Below are positions 8,377-15,776 of a DNA stretch of 16,881 bases, piece by piece. The stretch's first letter is position 1, and the number at the start of each line of letters is the position of its first letter. Origin of the DNA: Alphaproteobacteria bacterium (GTDB lineage Bacteria; Pseudomonadota; Alphaproteobacteria; SMXP01); NCBI GenBank assembly GCA_004356335.1, contig SMXP01000048.1:1-16881 (forward strand), given 5' to 3'. The translations under genes and the position numbers were made by a program. Below the pieces are notes generated by a model. The model was not told the origin of the DNA. It saw only the letters and a program-made list of their open reading frames with translations, and did not search any database.

Positions 8377-8512
8377 GTCTGGATCCTTCTGCTTGCGCCC
8401 GTTGAGGTCAGATATGACGGTGGGCGTCGCTAATTTGATTGAAGCAAAATATCGTCCTTCTTCCAACCTCCAGCATTTCCTGCCCCGCAGGTCGGTAGCG
8501 GAGGGCTCATAC

Positions 8513-8698
8513 ATGCTGATTATACAGGGTCGACGTTACGTGGTTGGCGACGATCCTATCGACAAAAGCGGTCTTGAGACTGACATGCAATTGCTCAAAA
8601 AATCAACCGACAGGCGGTCGGAATGGGCGCGAGCATCGCGCCAAGTGTTGTCTTTGTTGGATCAAGTGTTGTCTTTGTTAGATAGTGGGGTTCATTAA
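8513..8698 (+). CDS. Candidate small protein, 61 residues, unrecognised
   Basis: An ATG at 8513 is preceded by GGAGGG (8500–8505) at 7-nt spacing, a near-ideal ribosome-binding site, and opens a 61-codon frame ending in TAA. The predicted protein begins MLIIQGRRYVVGDD, is charged in the middle (LLKKSTDRRSEWARASR) and ends with a duplicated heptad, VLSLLDQ/VLSLLDS, encoded by a 21-bp tandem repeat that keeps the reading frame. The tail could form a short amphipathic helix. I do not recognise a family. A chance frame in an intergenic region, or a gene remnant, is equally possible; the start codon overlaps the upstream-extended frame of the aldo/keto reductase on the other strand. Confidence 0.3.
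   Translation: MLIIQGRRYVVGDDPIDKSGLETDMQLLKKSTDRRSEWARASRQVLSLLDQVLSLLDSGVH
8641..8682 (+). repeat. 21-bp tandem duplication
   Basis: Two adjacent 21-bp units, CAAGTGTTGTCTTTGTTGGA-like, differ only at the first base and near the end (GGA versus AGA). The unit length is a multiple of three, so it duplicates seven residues in the candidate small gene without breaking its frame. Confidence 0.85.
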
Positions 8699-8766
8699 AA
8701 ATCCGTTCGATACGCGTCGGAGCAAATCACACCGGCTCATCCGCACGTAGGCAAAATCGACACGGA

Positions 8767-8870
8767 TAGAGCACGTTGACAAAAGATGGAATCCCTAACG
8801 TGCTCTAAGTCTTTGTTTTGTCGCGCATTCGGACGGAAAACCGGTGTCCACTTTTCCTGAATGCGCTCTA
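8767..8870 (+). repeat. Double-hairpin intergenic repeat, copy A
   Basis: This 104-bp element has two stem-loops. Hairpin 1 (8767–8807) pairs TAGAGCACGTT with AACGTGCTCTA. After a linker, AGTCTTTGTTTTGTC, hairpin 2 pairs GCGCATTC (8823–8830) with GAATGCGC (8859–8866), enclosing an inner GGAAAA/TTTTCC stem. The ends are TAGAGC and GCTCTA. It shares the linker pattern and the CGGACGGAAAACCGGTG core with copies B and C. The element ends 2 bp before the ribosome-binding site (AGGAG, 8873–8877) of the 124-residue gene. It resembles RIME1-type elements of rhizobia by general layout. Confidence 0.88.
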
Positions 8871-8885
8871 GTAGGAGAAATATAC

Positions 8886-9260
8886 ATGTCAGAACAATCA
8901 AACACGGCTGCTGCACAGGGAGGGCCAGAACAAGCGGCGCAGGAAGGTATTCGTCTTGCACGTATTGCCAAGGGCAAAAGACCCGACTACTTCGCCGACC
9001 CGGCGACCGATAAATTATTATCCATGGTCATGGTGCTCGCACAGGAGCTCGCCGTCACACGGGACCGCCTGACCACAATTGAACGATTGATCGAAGAAAA
9101 CGGATTGTTTGAAGTTTCTAAAATCGACAATTACAAACTGTCCGATGAACAGGTCGAGCAGAGATCGGAACGTCATACGGCCTTTATTTCAAAATTTCTG
9201 CATACGGTATTGTCCGAACTTGAAGCTTTGAACCAGGACACCAAGTCCAACGGTAAATGA
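8886..9260 (+). CDS. Conserved-looking hypothetical protein, 124 residues
   Basis: I do not assign a family. The start at 8886 follows AGGAG (8873–8877) at 8-nt spacing; an upstream in-frame ATG at 8844 lies inside repeat copy A and is unlikely. The protein is soluble, with an acidic/polar N-terminus (MSEQSNTAAAQGGPEQA), a basic patch RIAKGKRPDYF at about 22–34, then a long predicted helix, DKLLSMVMVLAQELAVTRDRLTTIERLIEENG, with heptad-like leucines that suggests a coiled coil, and a C-terminal helix ending LSELEALNQD. No Cys, signal peptide or membrane segment is seen. It converges with the polysaccharide operon (7 bp from the end of the glycosyltransferase gene), so it is its own transcription unit, led by a repeat element. 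An oligomerising or adaptor role is only a guess. Confidence 0.75.
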   Translation: MSEQSNTAAAQGGPEQAAQEGIRLARIAKGKRPDYFADPATDKLLSMVMVLAQELAVTRDRLTTIERLIEENGLFEVSKIDNYKLSDEQVEQRSERHTAFISKFLHTVLSELEALNQDTKSNGK

Positions 9261-9267
9261 GGCCGGA

Positions 9268-10287
9268 TCATGAACGTTTGCCTGCGGTCAACTTGCCGTT
9301 ACGCATACGCAAAAAACCGAACGCCCTCGCGACTCCGACAATTGCCATTTTGATCATGAAAAACAGAACAATCCCTGCACTCAACAGCAACAGGAAAAGT
9401 GCCGGATAGTCAGGCCGAAAGTTCTTCCAAAAATACCGAACAAAACCTTTTGTTTTATGCCACTCAACAAAATAGGCAGGGGCCGCACTCGTGCTCTTAT
9501 GATGAACCACCTCAATGCTCGGAACAAAGAATGTGCGGCCACCACTTTTGCGAAAGCGAAAGCAAAAATCGACATCTTCCACATGAAGAAAATATCCCTG
9601 GTCCATGCCGCCGATAGACCAGTAATCATCTGCCGGAAGAAACATGCACGCCCCGGAAATGACGGGAACCGGTGATGTGTTGGTGGGTGCGACGCCTTCG
9701 TGTTTATTGAATCTCTTAACAGCGGCAGAATTTGGCGCCAGCTTGTAAAGTTTGAGACCTTCGATCAGGGCCGTCCAGGGTGTCAAGACGTCTCGGCGCC
9801 CACCTCTTTGTTCGGTACCATCTTCGTTTAGTAATTTAGGTCCCAACATCCACGGCGGAGTCAATTTTGCACCCTCCCCATGGAAACGGCTAAGAGTATG
9901 CGCAGACAGTTCCGCATCAGGATTCAAAAATAACAGAAACTTTCCACTTGCCTTCTTCGCGCCAAGATTACAAGCGGTTGCAAAGCCCACATTGCCATGG
10001 CCGGTCAATAATCGCATTTCTTCATGGCGTTCCGATCGCGATCTCAGTTCCTCCACAATAGTGTTCGGGTTGCCGTTATCGACCACTATTAGCTCGAAGG
10101 AAAAATCTTGCGACAGAACGGAGTCGATCGTTGCGCTAAGATGGCTTCCGGTAAAATAGGAAACGACGATGACACTGATGAGCGGGGTGTGGTGTTCGCT
10201 CGTCGGGGAATTCGATCCGTCGCCCTGTGCTATTCCGCTCAATGCGGATAAGGCTGGAATATGGGAATCGGATGGGGTCGGGTTCAT
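9268..10287 (-). CDS. Family 2 glycosyltransferase, rhamnosyltransferase-like
   Basis: The 339-residue product is a GT-A fold glycosyltransferase of the WbbL/rhamnosyltransferase-like group. The fold starts at about residue 37 (ISVIVVSY), with VVDNGN at 68–73, GNVGFATACNLGA at 98–110, the nucleotide-binding LNPDAEL at 121–127 and the acceptor/base region HVEDVDFCFR at about 235–244. A hydrophobic segment near 296–319 (ALFLLLLSAGIVLFFMIKMA) followed by basic residues suggests membrane anchoring at the C-terminus. The first 35 residues are low-complexity and unlike the family; no other good start is visible. It is the last gene of the operon and starts 25 bp after the polymerase/ligase gene. 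Because rmlA and rmlB lie upstream, a dTDP-deoxysugar donor is plausible, but that is inference. Confidence 0.9.
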   Translation of the reverse strand: MNPTPSDSHIPALSALSGIAQGDGSNSPTSEHHTPLISVIVVSYFTGSHLSATIDSVLSQDFSFELIVVDNGNPNTIVEELRSRSERHEEMRLLTGHGNVGFATACNLGAKKASGKFLLFLNPDAELSAHTLSRFHGEGAKLTPPWMLGPKLLNEDGTEQRGGRRDVLTPWTALIEGLKLYKLAPNSAAVKRFNKHEGVAPTNTSPVPVISGACMFLPADDYWSIGGMDQGYFLHVEDVDFCFRFRKSGGRTFFVPSIEVVHHKSTSAAPAYFVEWHKTKGFVRYFWKNFRPDYPALFLLLLSAGIVLFFMIKMAIVGVARAFGFLRMRNGKLTAGKRS

Positions 10288-10312
10288 TCTACCGGCAGCC
10301 TATTTTGGCATC

Positions 10313-11587
10313 TTACGAATAGGCGGGTGCGGATGATGTCACCCGCGGTCGCCCCCCTAATAGCGAGAGGATTCCGGCCGCCAGCCACGCGCATGCAATC
10401 CACCAGGTCTGCCAAGCGCTAAAACTGATGAGTGCAATGACCAGATAGCTGGCCAGCACCGCCGCATAGACACCGGAGCGGGCGGGACTGGCGCGGGCCG
10501 ATCCGATACCGATCAATATAAGGCAAATGAGGGCCGCGAGCAGCAACACACCGATTAGGCCCAGCTCAAACCAAACCTGAAGGAAAGCATTGTGTGGGTG
10601 AAGTGGGATCTCTTGCCCAACCATGCCGGCCATTGTGACGTTTGCTTGGCCAAGTTCCCGCGCCGAATCGAAACCGTGGCCAAATATTGGATTTTCGAAA
10701 ATCTTTTCAGCCGTGCCGCGCCAAGTTTCGATTCGATACTGCCAGCTAAAAGGCAAAGATGTGCGCACGCCCTCCTCTTGTTGCTCCAACGGCCAGATAT
10801 GAATCGTGGGTGCCAGAAACAAATAGCCGATGATCAATGCGCCCAAGATGGACAGCCCCATGCGACGCCTCCAATAGACCAGCAAAAAAGCAAGGGGAGC
10901 CAACGTCAAGGCGAGAGCGCTGGCGAAAGCCTGCAGTATCACAACATCGACCAAGAGGAATAGCAGAACAACCGATGCGATGATCGAGCCGCGCAAACCG
11001 GCAGTCCAGGTTTTCCGGCGCGCTATCAGAACTAAAGGCACCCAGGCCATTACCGCGACGGCAGCACCGCTTCTGCCGATATGTGAGAGACGGGCATTGA
11101 AGTCAAAATCACCTAATAGCCACATGCCAAAACGCAAACCAGTCAATGTCTCGAAAGTTAGAAGAACCGTTATAACGACGAGACAAATTATAAGGCGTGT
11201 GCGTACATGGTCACGCGCGGGCCAATCCAGCGCACCCAGCGATATCAATGACAGACCGCCAACAAAACAAACCACCGCAAGCCAAAGTAGTTTTTCGACA
11301 CCCGGCACCGGCGACCAATAGAGCGTAATGAGGGCCCACAAAAATAACAGCAGCACGACTCCCGCGATCGGGCTAAACCGCCAAGTTGCCAATGACGGCC
11401 ACGTTTCCATCCTTGGCAGCGCCAATATGGTCAACCCGATCCACACCACCAGGCCCTTTGGCGCGAAGACAATAAAAAGAGGAAGAAGCAGAAATAAGAC
11501 GCCAAATACAGATGCCGGCCGGCCGAGACGGGAACTGCCTGCAGAAACGGTCACAGAGCTCTGTTCTCGGTTCACAAGTTCGGTCAC
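10313..11587 (-). CDS. O-antigen ligase/polymerase family membrane protein
   Basis: This 424-residue, very hydrophobic protein has about ten or more membrane segments spread over its length and a periplasmic loop in its C-terminal half. The Wzy_C/O-antigen-ligase hallmark is present: GHGFDSARELGQ, then HPHNAFLQVWFELG with HPHN at 330–333, followed by the final membrane segments. Known members either polymerise repeat units (Wzy) or attach the chain to lipid A core (WaaL) at the outer face of the inner membrane; which of these applies cannot be told from sequence. The start codon is GTG at 11587, 8 bp after the rmlA stop, with no strong ribosome-binding site at the usual distance, which suggests translational coupling to rmlA. 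The gene sits between rmlA and a glycosyltransferase, fitting surface-polysaccharide assembly. Confidence 0.88.
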   Translation of the reverse strand: MTELVNREQSSVTVSAGSSRLGRPASVFGVLFLLLPLFIVFAPKGLVVWIGLTILALPRMETWPSLATWRFSPIAGVVLLLFLWALITLYWSPVPGVEKLLWLAVVCFVGGLSLISLGALDWPARDHVRTRLIICLVVITVLLTFETLTGLRFGMWLLGDFDFNARLSHIGRSGAAVAVMAWVPLVLIARRKTWTAGLRGSIIASVVLLFLLVDVVILQAFASALALTLAPLAFLLVYWRRRMGLSILGALIIGYLFLAPTIHIWPLEQQEEGVRTSLPFSWQYRIETWRGTAEKIFENPIFGHGFDSARELGQANVTMAGMVGQEIPLHPHNAFLQVWFELGLIGVLLLAALICLILIGIGSARASPARSGVYAAVLASYLVIALISFSAWQTWWIACAWLAAGILSLLGGRPRVTSSAPAYS

Positions 11588-11595
11588 TGACTCAT

Positions 11596-12462
11596 CTAAC
11601 TTCCTATCAGCTCCAATAAATACTCACCATAGCCGCTTTTTTCGAACTGTCCGGCAAGTTTTTTGAGAGCGGCATTGTCGATCCAACCCATCCGGTAAGC
11701 AATCTCTTCAACACAAGCAATCCGCAGACGTTGTTGATGCTCTACTGTCCTGACAAAATTTGCCGCGTCCAAGAACGAGTCGTGTGTCCCCGTATCGAAC
11801 CAGCAAAAACCTCGACCCAATTTTTCGGCATGCAGCGCATTTCTTTTCAAATAATCATTGTTGACGGAGGTGATCTCCAATTCACCACGCGCGGATGGTT
11901 CCAGATCCGCTGCGATCCGGATGACATCGTTATCGTAGAAATAAAGCCCGGTCACGGCCCAGTTCGATTTAGGCTGTTTGGGTTTTTCTTCAATGTTTAT
12001 GGGTTCGTCCTTGTCATTAAAAGTGACCACGCCGAAACGTCCCGGATCCCGAACCGAATAAGCGAAAATCGTCGCGCCGACCTTTTGTTCCGTCGCTCGG
12101 ACCAAGGCATCGGTCAAACCATGGCCGTAAAAAATGTTGTCGCCGAGAATCAGGGCACAATGGTCCTTTCCGACAAAATCCCGGCCGATAACGAAGGCCT
12201 GGGCCAAGCCCTCCGGTTTGGGTTGTTCGGCGTAATCGATTGACAGGCCCCATTGGCTGCCATCCGAAAGCAGCGCTTTGAATAAGTTTTGTTCGGCGGG
12301 AGTCGTTATAACGAGTATTTCCCTGATGCCCGCCAGCATTAATGTGCTGAGGGGGTAATACACCATGGGCTTGTCGTAGATAGGTAACAGCTGCTTGGAG
12401 ATGACGCGGGTTGCGGGAAACATGCGCGTGCCGGTACCCCCGGCAAGAATAATCCCTTTCAT
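11596..12462 (-). CDS. rmlA: Glucose-1-phosphate thymidylyltransferase
   Basis: The 288-residue protein matches RmlA in length and motifs. It has the nucleotide-binding GGTGTR at 8–13, the substrate region EQPKPEGLAQAF at about 79–90, the metal-binding GDN at 107–109, and EEKP at 158–161 followed by TGLYFYD. It joins dTTP and glucose 1-phosphate to give dTDP-glucose, the first step toward dTDP-rhamnose and other dTDP-deoxysugars, in the cytoplasm. The usual GGSGTR is GGTGTR here, a conservative change. GGTGGAG lies 5 nt before the ATG. It follows rmlB by 64 bp and is nearly contiguous with the polymerase/ligase gene (8 bp), so all four genes read as one operon. Confidence 0.96.
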   Translation of the reverse strand: MKGIILAGGTGTRMFPATRVISKQLLPIYDKPMVYYPLSTLMLAGIREILVITTPAEQNLFKALLSDGSQWGLSIDYAEQPKPEGLAQAFVIGRDFVGKDHCALILGDNIFYGHGLTDALVRATEQKVGATIFAYSVRDPGRFGVVTFNDKDEPINIEEKPKQPKSNWAVTGLYFYDNDVIRIAADLEPSARGELEITSVNNDYLKRNALHAEKLGRGFCWFDTGTHDSFLDAANFVRTVEHQQRLRIACVEEIAYRMGWIDNAALKKLAGQFEKSGYGEYLLELIGS

Positions 12463-12526
12463 CGTGGCTCCACCCTTAGGGTCATTTCAGGTAACTCCCC
12501 GCGCACCGACTGATCGCAATAACACA

Positions 12527-13582
12527 TCAAGGTCCCAGGCCCAATCTTTCTCCGCCATATCCGCTGGCATCAGCACCGCCCCAATGGGGATTCGCCAGGT
12601 ACCATTGGACGGTCTTACGCAAGGCAAGTTCGAATTTCTCCTGCGGTTTCCAACCTAATTCTCGATTGATTTTGGTTGGATCCATCGCATATCGCAAATC
12701 ATGTCCGGGACGGTCTTTGACGAAAGAAATCAGCTCGCCATGAGACCCTTCTTGGCGCGGACATAACTCATCCATCAAATCACAAATTTTCTCGACCATT
12801 TCGAGATTGGTTTTTTCGTTTTGCGCCCCAATATTGTAGCTTTCGCCGACTTGTCCTCTTTCGAGCACACGGCGCAGGCCGCGCGCATGGTCTTCCACAT
12901 AAAGCCAGTCGCGAATGTTGTCCCCGGTGCCGTAGATCGGTAGTGGTTCGCCTGCCTTTGCCTTCAATATCATCAAGGGGATGAATTTCTCGGGGAACTG
13001 ATAGGGGCCGAAATTATTGCTCGAATTGCTAATGACAATCGGCAAGCCATATGTCGCATGCCAGGCGCGCACCAGATGATCCGCCGCCGCCTTGCTGGCG
13101 GCATAGGGTGAGTGTGGATCATAGGGAGTGGTTTCGGTAAAACGCTGCCGATTGGTGAGCGACAACGACCCGAATACTTCATCGGTCGACACATGGTGAA
13201 AGCGGAACGCGTCCTTCTGTGCTCCTTCAAGATTGCGCCAATGCTCGAGCGCCGTCTCCAACAAAATCTGTGTGCCCACCACATTGGTATTGGTGAAGGC
13301 GCTGGGTCCATCGATCGATCGGTCAACATGGGATTCGGCGGCGAGATGCATGACCGCGTCGGGCTTGTACTCGCCAAACACCTTGGTCACTTTCTTGCGA
13401 TCGCAAATATCGACTTTTTCGAAGTGATAGTGCGGGCTCGCCTCGACTTCCGCGATGGCTTTGAGATTTGCCGCATAGGTCAAACTGTCGAGGTTAATGA
13501 CCGTGTGATCGGTCTCCTTGACATATTGACGGATCACCGCCGATCCGATGAACCCTGCGCCACCTGTCACCAATATGCGCAT
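12527..13582 (-). CDS. rmlB: dTDP-glucose 4,6-dehydratase
   Basis: The protein has 351 residues from the preferred ATG at 13582 (355 from an in-frame ATG at 13594). It is an extended short-chain dehydrogenase: NAD-binding TGGAGFIGS at 6–14, LAAESHVDRSI near 80–90, the catalytic STDE at 132–135 (Asp and Glu drive the dehydration) and YAASK with Tyr160 and Lys164. NSSNNFGPYQFPEKFIPL is the typical substrate-binding stretch. It converts dTDP-glucose to dTDP-4-keto-6-deoxyglucose. The ATG at 13582 is favoured because MRILVTGG is the normal N-terminus and GGGA lies a suitable distance before it. It heads the polysaccharide operon; its promoter must lie within or just upstream of repeat copy B. Confidence 0.96.
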   Translation of the reverse strand: MRILVTGGAGFIGSAVIRQYVKETDHTVINLDSLTYAANLKAIAEVEASPHYHFEKVDICDRKKVTKVFGEYKPDAVMHLAAESHVDRSIDGPSAFTNTNVVGTQILLETALEHWRNLEGAQKDAFRFHHVSTDEVFGSLSLTNRQRFTETTPYDPHSPYAASKAAADHLVRAWHATYGLPIVISNSSNNFGPYQFPEKFIPLMILKAKAGEPLPIYGTGDNIRDWLYVEDHARGLRRVLERGQVGESYNIGAQNEKTNLEMVEKICDLMDELCPRQEGSHGELISFVKDRPGHDLRYAMDPTKINRELGWKPQEKFELALRKTVQWYLANPHWGGADASGYGGERLGLGP

Positions 13583-13634
13583 GGCATATCCCATTTTGAG
13601 CCGGGCAAAACACGGCGCAGCCCGACGCGAAGAT

Positions 13635-13789
13635 TAGAGTGTTTCCAGGAGTGAAGACCGTCCTTGCCAAGGTAAATCGATCCGGTGGATCGATTGAAGG
13701 GATGAACGGACCCGGTTTTCCGTCCGGAAACACGATAAAACAACAACTTAGGGTCAGGTTTTGATTCTATCAAAACCGCAAAGACCCTA
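13635..13789 (-). repeat. Double-hairpin intergenic repeat, copy B, with 51 extra bp
   Basis: This 155-bp element lies in minus orientation between thrS and rmlB. Hairpin 1 spans 13749–13789 (41 bp, as in the other copies) and pairs TAGGGTC with GACCCTA plus an inner GGTTTTGAT/ATCAAAACC stem. Hairpin 2 has the outer arms GTGTTTCC/GGAAACAC, but its apex is 51 bp longer than in copy C: the CCGGTGGCCAC apex is replaced by a segment that itself contains a 9-bp perfect inverted repeat (AATCGATCC 13675–13683 with GGATCGATT 13687–13695) and CCTTGCCAAGG at 13662–13672. The rest is almost identical to copy C. Confidence 0.85.
13734..13789 (-). terminator. Possible intrinsic terminator of thrS formed by repeat copy B
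   Basis: In the direction of thrS transcription, hairpin 1 of copy B (13789 down to 13749) begins 34 bp after the stop codon and is followed at once by the T-rich run AGTTGTTGTTTTATC (13748–13734). A strong stem plus a T-rich tract is the layout of a Rho-independent terminator, though the T run is interrupted by G. Part of a repeat family, so its terminator role is inferred. Confidence 0.45.
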
Positions 13790-13823
13790 GGGTTAGGCGG
13801 ATGCGAGCGCCCTATCCTTTGTC

Positions 13824-15776
13824 TCAATCCTCTGCCGCATCCTTTGCCTCATCCGGCAAGGGTCGTTCCACGGGAGACAGGGCCTCTTCCTTGAGCCGTT
13901 TGACGGCGTCCGCGAGGGACAGTGAGGTTTGTTCTTTGCTGCCCAGCCGACGTATCGAAACCGATTTTTGTTCCACTTCCCGCTTGCCTAACACGAGCAA
14001 TACGGGAACTTTTCCCACACTGTGTTCGCGAACTTTGAAATTGATCTTTTCATTCCTAAGATCCGCCTCGACGCGCAATCCCTTATGGCGCAACGTGGCG
14101 ACCACTTGCCGTGCATAGGCATCGGCGTCCGACGTAATGGTTGCCACAACGATCTGGAGCGGCGCCATCCAAAGGGGAAACTTCCCGGCATAATGCTCGA
14201 TCAATATTCCGATGAACCGTTCCAATGACCCTAATATGGCGCGGTGAAGCATGACGGGCGTGTGGCGCTCGCCATCTTCGCCGATATAGCGGGCACCCAA
14301 ACGGTCCGGCAAAACGAAATCCACTTGCAAGGTGCCGCATTGCCAGACCCGGCCAATGGCGTCCCGTAGATTGAACTCCAGTTTCGGTCCATAGAACGCG
14401 CCCTCGCCCGGATTGATTTTGCAATCGAGACCAGCGGCGGCCACGGCTTGCTTCAATGCGCCTTCCGCCCGATCCCACACTTCGTCGCTGCCGACCCGCA
14501 CTTCGGGTCTGTCGGCAAACAGAATTTCGATGCCGGTAAACCCCAAATCCCGATACACGCTTTGCAAAAGATCGATGAATGTTTTCGTCTCATCGGTAAT
14601 TTGATTTTCACGGCAAAAGATATGCGCGTCGTCTTGCACCATAGAGCGTACACGCATCAGGCCGTGCAGCGCCCCGGACGGTTCATTGCGGTGACAGCAG
14701 CCGAATTCGGCCATCCGTAAGGGCAAATCCCGATAGGATTTAATGCCTTGGTTGAATATTTGGACATGGGCCGGGCAGTTCATGGGTTTTAGAGCGTAAA
14801 TGGTGCCGTCGGATTCCGATGTGAACATATGCTCGCGAAACTTCTCCCAATGGCCCGATTTTTCCCAAAGCTTCCGGTCGATAAGAATGGGCGTGTGAAC
14901 TTCGATATAGCCCGCATCGCGAATGCGGTGACGAATGTAATTTTCGATCGTGCGCCAAAGGGTCCACCCTTTGTCATGCCAAAACACCATACCCGGTGCT
15001 TCTTCCTGCATGTGAAACAGATCCATCTCGCGCCCCAAGCGACGGTGATCCCGTTTTTCGGCTTCCTCCAGCATGTCAAGATAGGCCTTGAGATCCTTCT
15101 CATTGGCCCAGGCTGTACCGTAGATTCTTTGAAGCATGGCGTTGCGCGAATCGCCGCGCCAATAGGCGCCCGCTAGTTTGGTTAGTTTGAAGGCTTTGCC
15201 CAACTTACCGGTAGAGGGCAGATGGGGACCACGGCATAGGTCGAGCCATTCGCCCTGCCGGTATATGGTTACGTCTTCACCGGCGGGAATCTCGGCAATG
15301 ATTTCCGCTTTATACGCTTCGCCTTGCTTTTTGAAATAATCGATGGCTTGTTGCCGGTGCCAAACCTCGCGCGTGATGGATAAATCACGATCGACGATAT
15401 CGCGCATGCGCTGTTCGATCTTTGCCAAGTCTTCTTCGTGGAATGGTTCGTTGCGCGCAAAATCGTAAAAGAAACCGTTCTCGATGACCGGTCCAATGGT
15501 TACCTGGGTGCCCGGAAACAATTCTTGCACCGCTTGCGCCATGACATGCGCCGCATCGTGACGCAGCAGCGCCAGCCCGTCTTCCGACTCACGGGTAATA
15601 ATTTCAACTTGTGCATCTCGATCGATCTGACATGTCAGGTCCTTGAGTTCACCATCAAGTTTGATGGCAACCGCTTTTTTGGCCAGCGACTTGCTAATGC
15701 CTCCGGCAAATTCGAGACCGCTAATAGGTTTCTCGAGCTGCTTTTGGGCGCCATCTGGAAGTGTCAATGAGATCAT
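13824..15776 (-). CDS. thrS: Threonyl-tRNA synthetase
   Basis: The 650-residue class II synthetase charges tRNA-Thr with threonine. The N-terminal TGS domain covers about 1–60. The editing domain that clears Ser-tRNA-Thr carries HDAAH at 73–77 and CRGPH at 181–185. The catalytic core has zinc ligands Cys334 (in MNCPAH), His385 (QDDAHIF) and His511 (MLHRAILGS), at the same positions as recalled for the E. coli enzyme, and the C-terminal anticodon-binding domain starts near 535. The start ATG overlaps the yidD stop in an ATGA arrangement and has no strong ribosome-binding site, so it is probably translated by coupling to yidD. The C-terminus has a short acidic tail (PDEAKDAAED). The gene is bracketed, with yidD, by inverted repeat copies B and C. 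Confidence 0.98.
   Translation of the reverse strand: MISLTLPDGAQKQLEKPISGLEFAGGISKSLAKKAVAIKLDGELKDLTCQIDRDAQVEIITRESEDGLALLRHDAAHVMAQAVQELFPGTQVTIGPVIENGFFYDFARNEPFHEEDLAKIEQRMRDIVDRDLSITREVWHRQQAIDYFKKQGEAYKAEIIAEIPAGEDVTIYRQGEWLDLCRGPHLPSTGKLGKAFKLTKLAGAYWRGDSRNAMLQRIYGTAWANEKDLKAYLDMLEEAEKRDHRRLGREMDLFHMQEEAPGMVFWHDKGWTLWRTIENYIRHRIRDAGYIEVHTPILIDRKLWEKSGHWEKFREHMFTSESDGTIYALKPMNCPAHVQIFNQGIKSYRDLPLRMAEFGCCHRNEPSGALHGLMRVRSMVQDDAHIFCRENQITDETKTFIDLLQSVYRDLGFTGIEILFADRPEVRVGSDEVWDRAEGALKQAVAAAGLDCKINPGEGAFYGPKLEFNLRDAIGRVWQCGTLQVDFVLPDRLGARYIGEDGERHTPVMLHRAILGSLERFIGILIEHYAGKFPLWMAPLQIVVATITSDADAYARQVVATLRHKGLRVEADLRNEKINFKVREHSVGKVPVLLVLGKREVEQKSVSIRRLGSKEQTSLSLADAVKRLKEEALSPVERPLPDEAKDAAED

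Larger units (their letters stand above)
8377..8885. other. 509-bp stretch between aldo/keto reductase and the 124-residue gene
   Basis: This stretch should hold the promoters of the divergent reductase gene (leftward) and of the 124-residue gene (rightward). It contains one candidate small gene (8513–8698), a 21-bp tandem duplication (8641–8682) and repeat copy A (8767–8870). No clear sigma-70 promoter could be picked by eye. The remaining segments (8377–8512 and 8699–8766) show nothing I can name. Confidence 0.5.

Noticed and set aside
8377..8514. 46-residue N-terminal extension of the aldo/keto reductase to an ATG at 8514
   Set aside because: The extension does not look like the family, and the internal ATG at 8376 has a well-spaced AAGGAT and the normal N-terminal sequence.
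8776..8804. TTGACA in repeat copy A as a -35 box
   Set aside because: The hexamer is perfect, but nothing like a -10 lies 16–18 bp downstream; it is part of the hairpin 1 arm and loop.
13567..13827. Two open frames on the minus strand across the rmlB–thrS gap
   Set aside because: They are translations of repeat copy B, lack ribosome-binding sites and overlap the start of rmlB.
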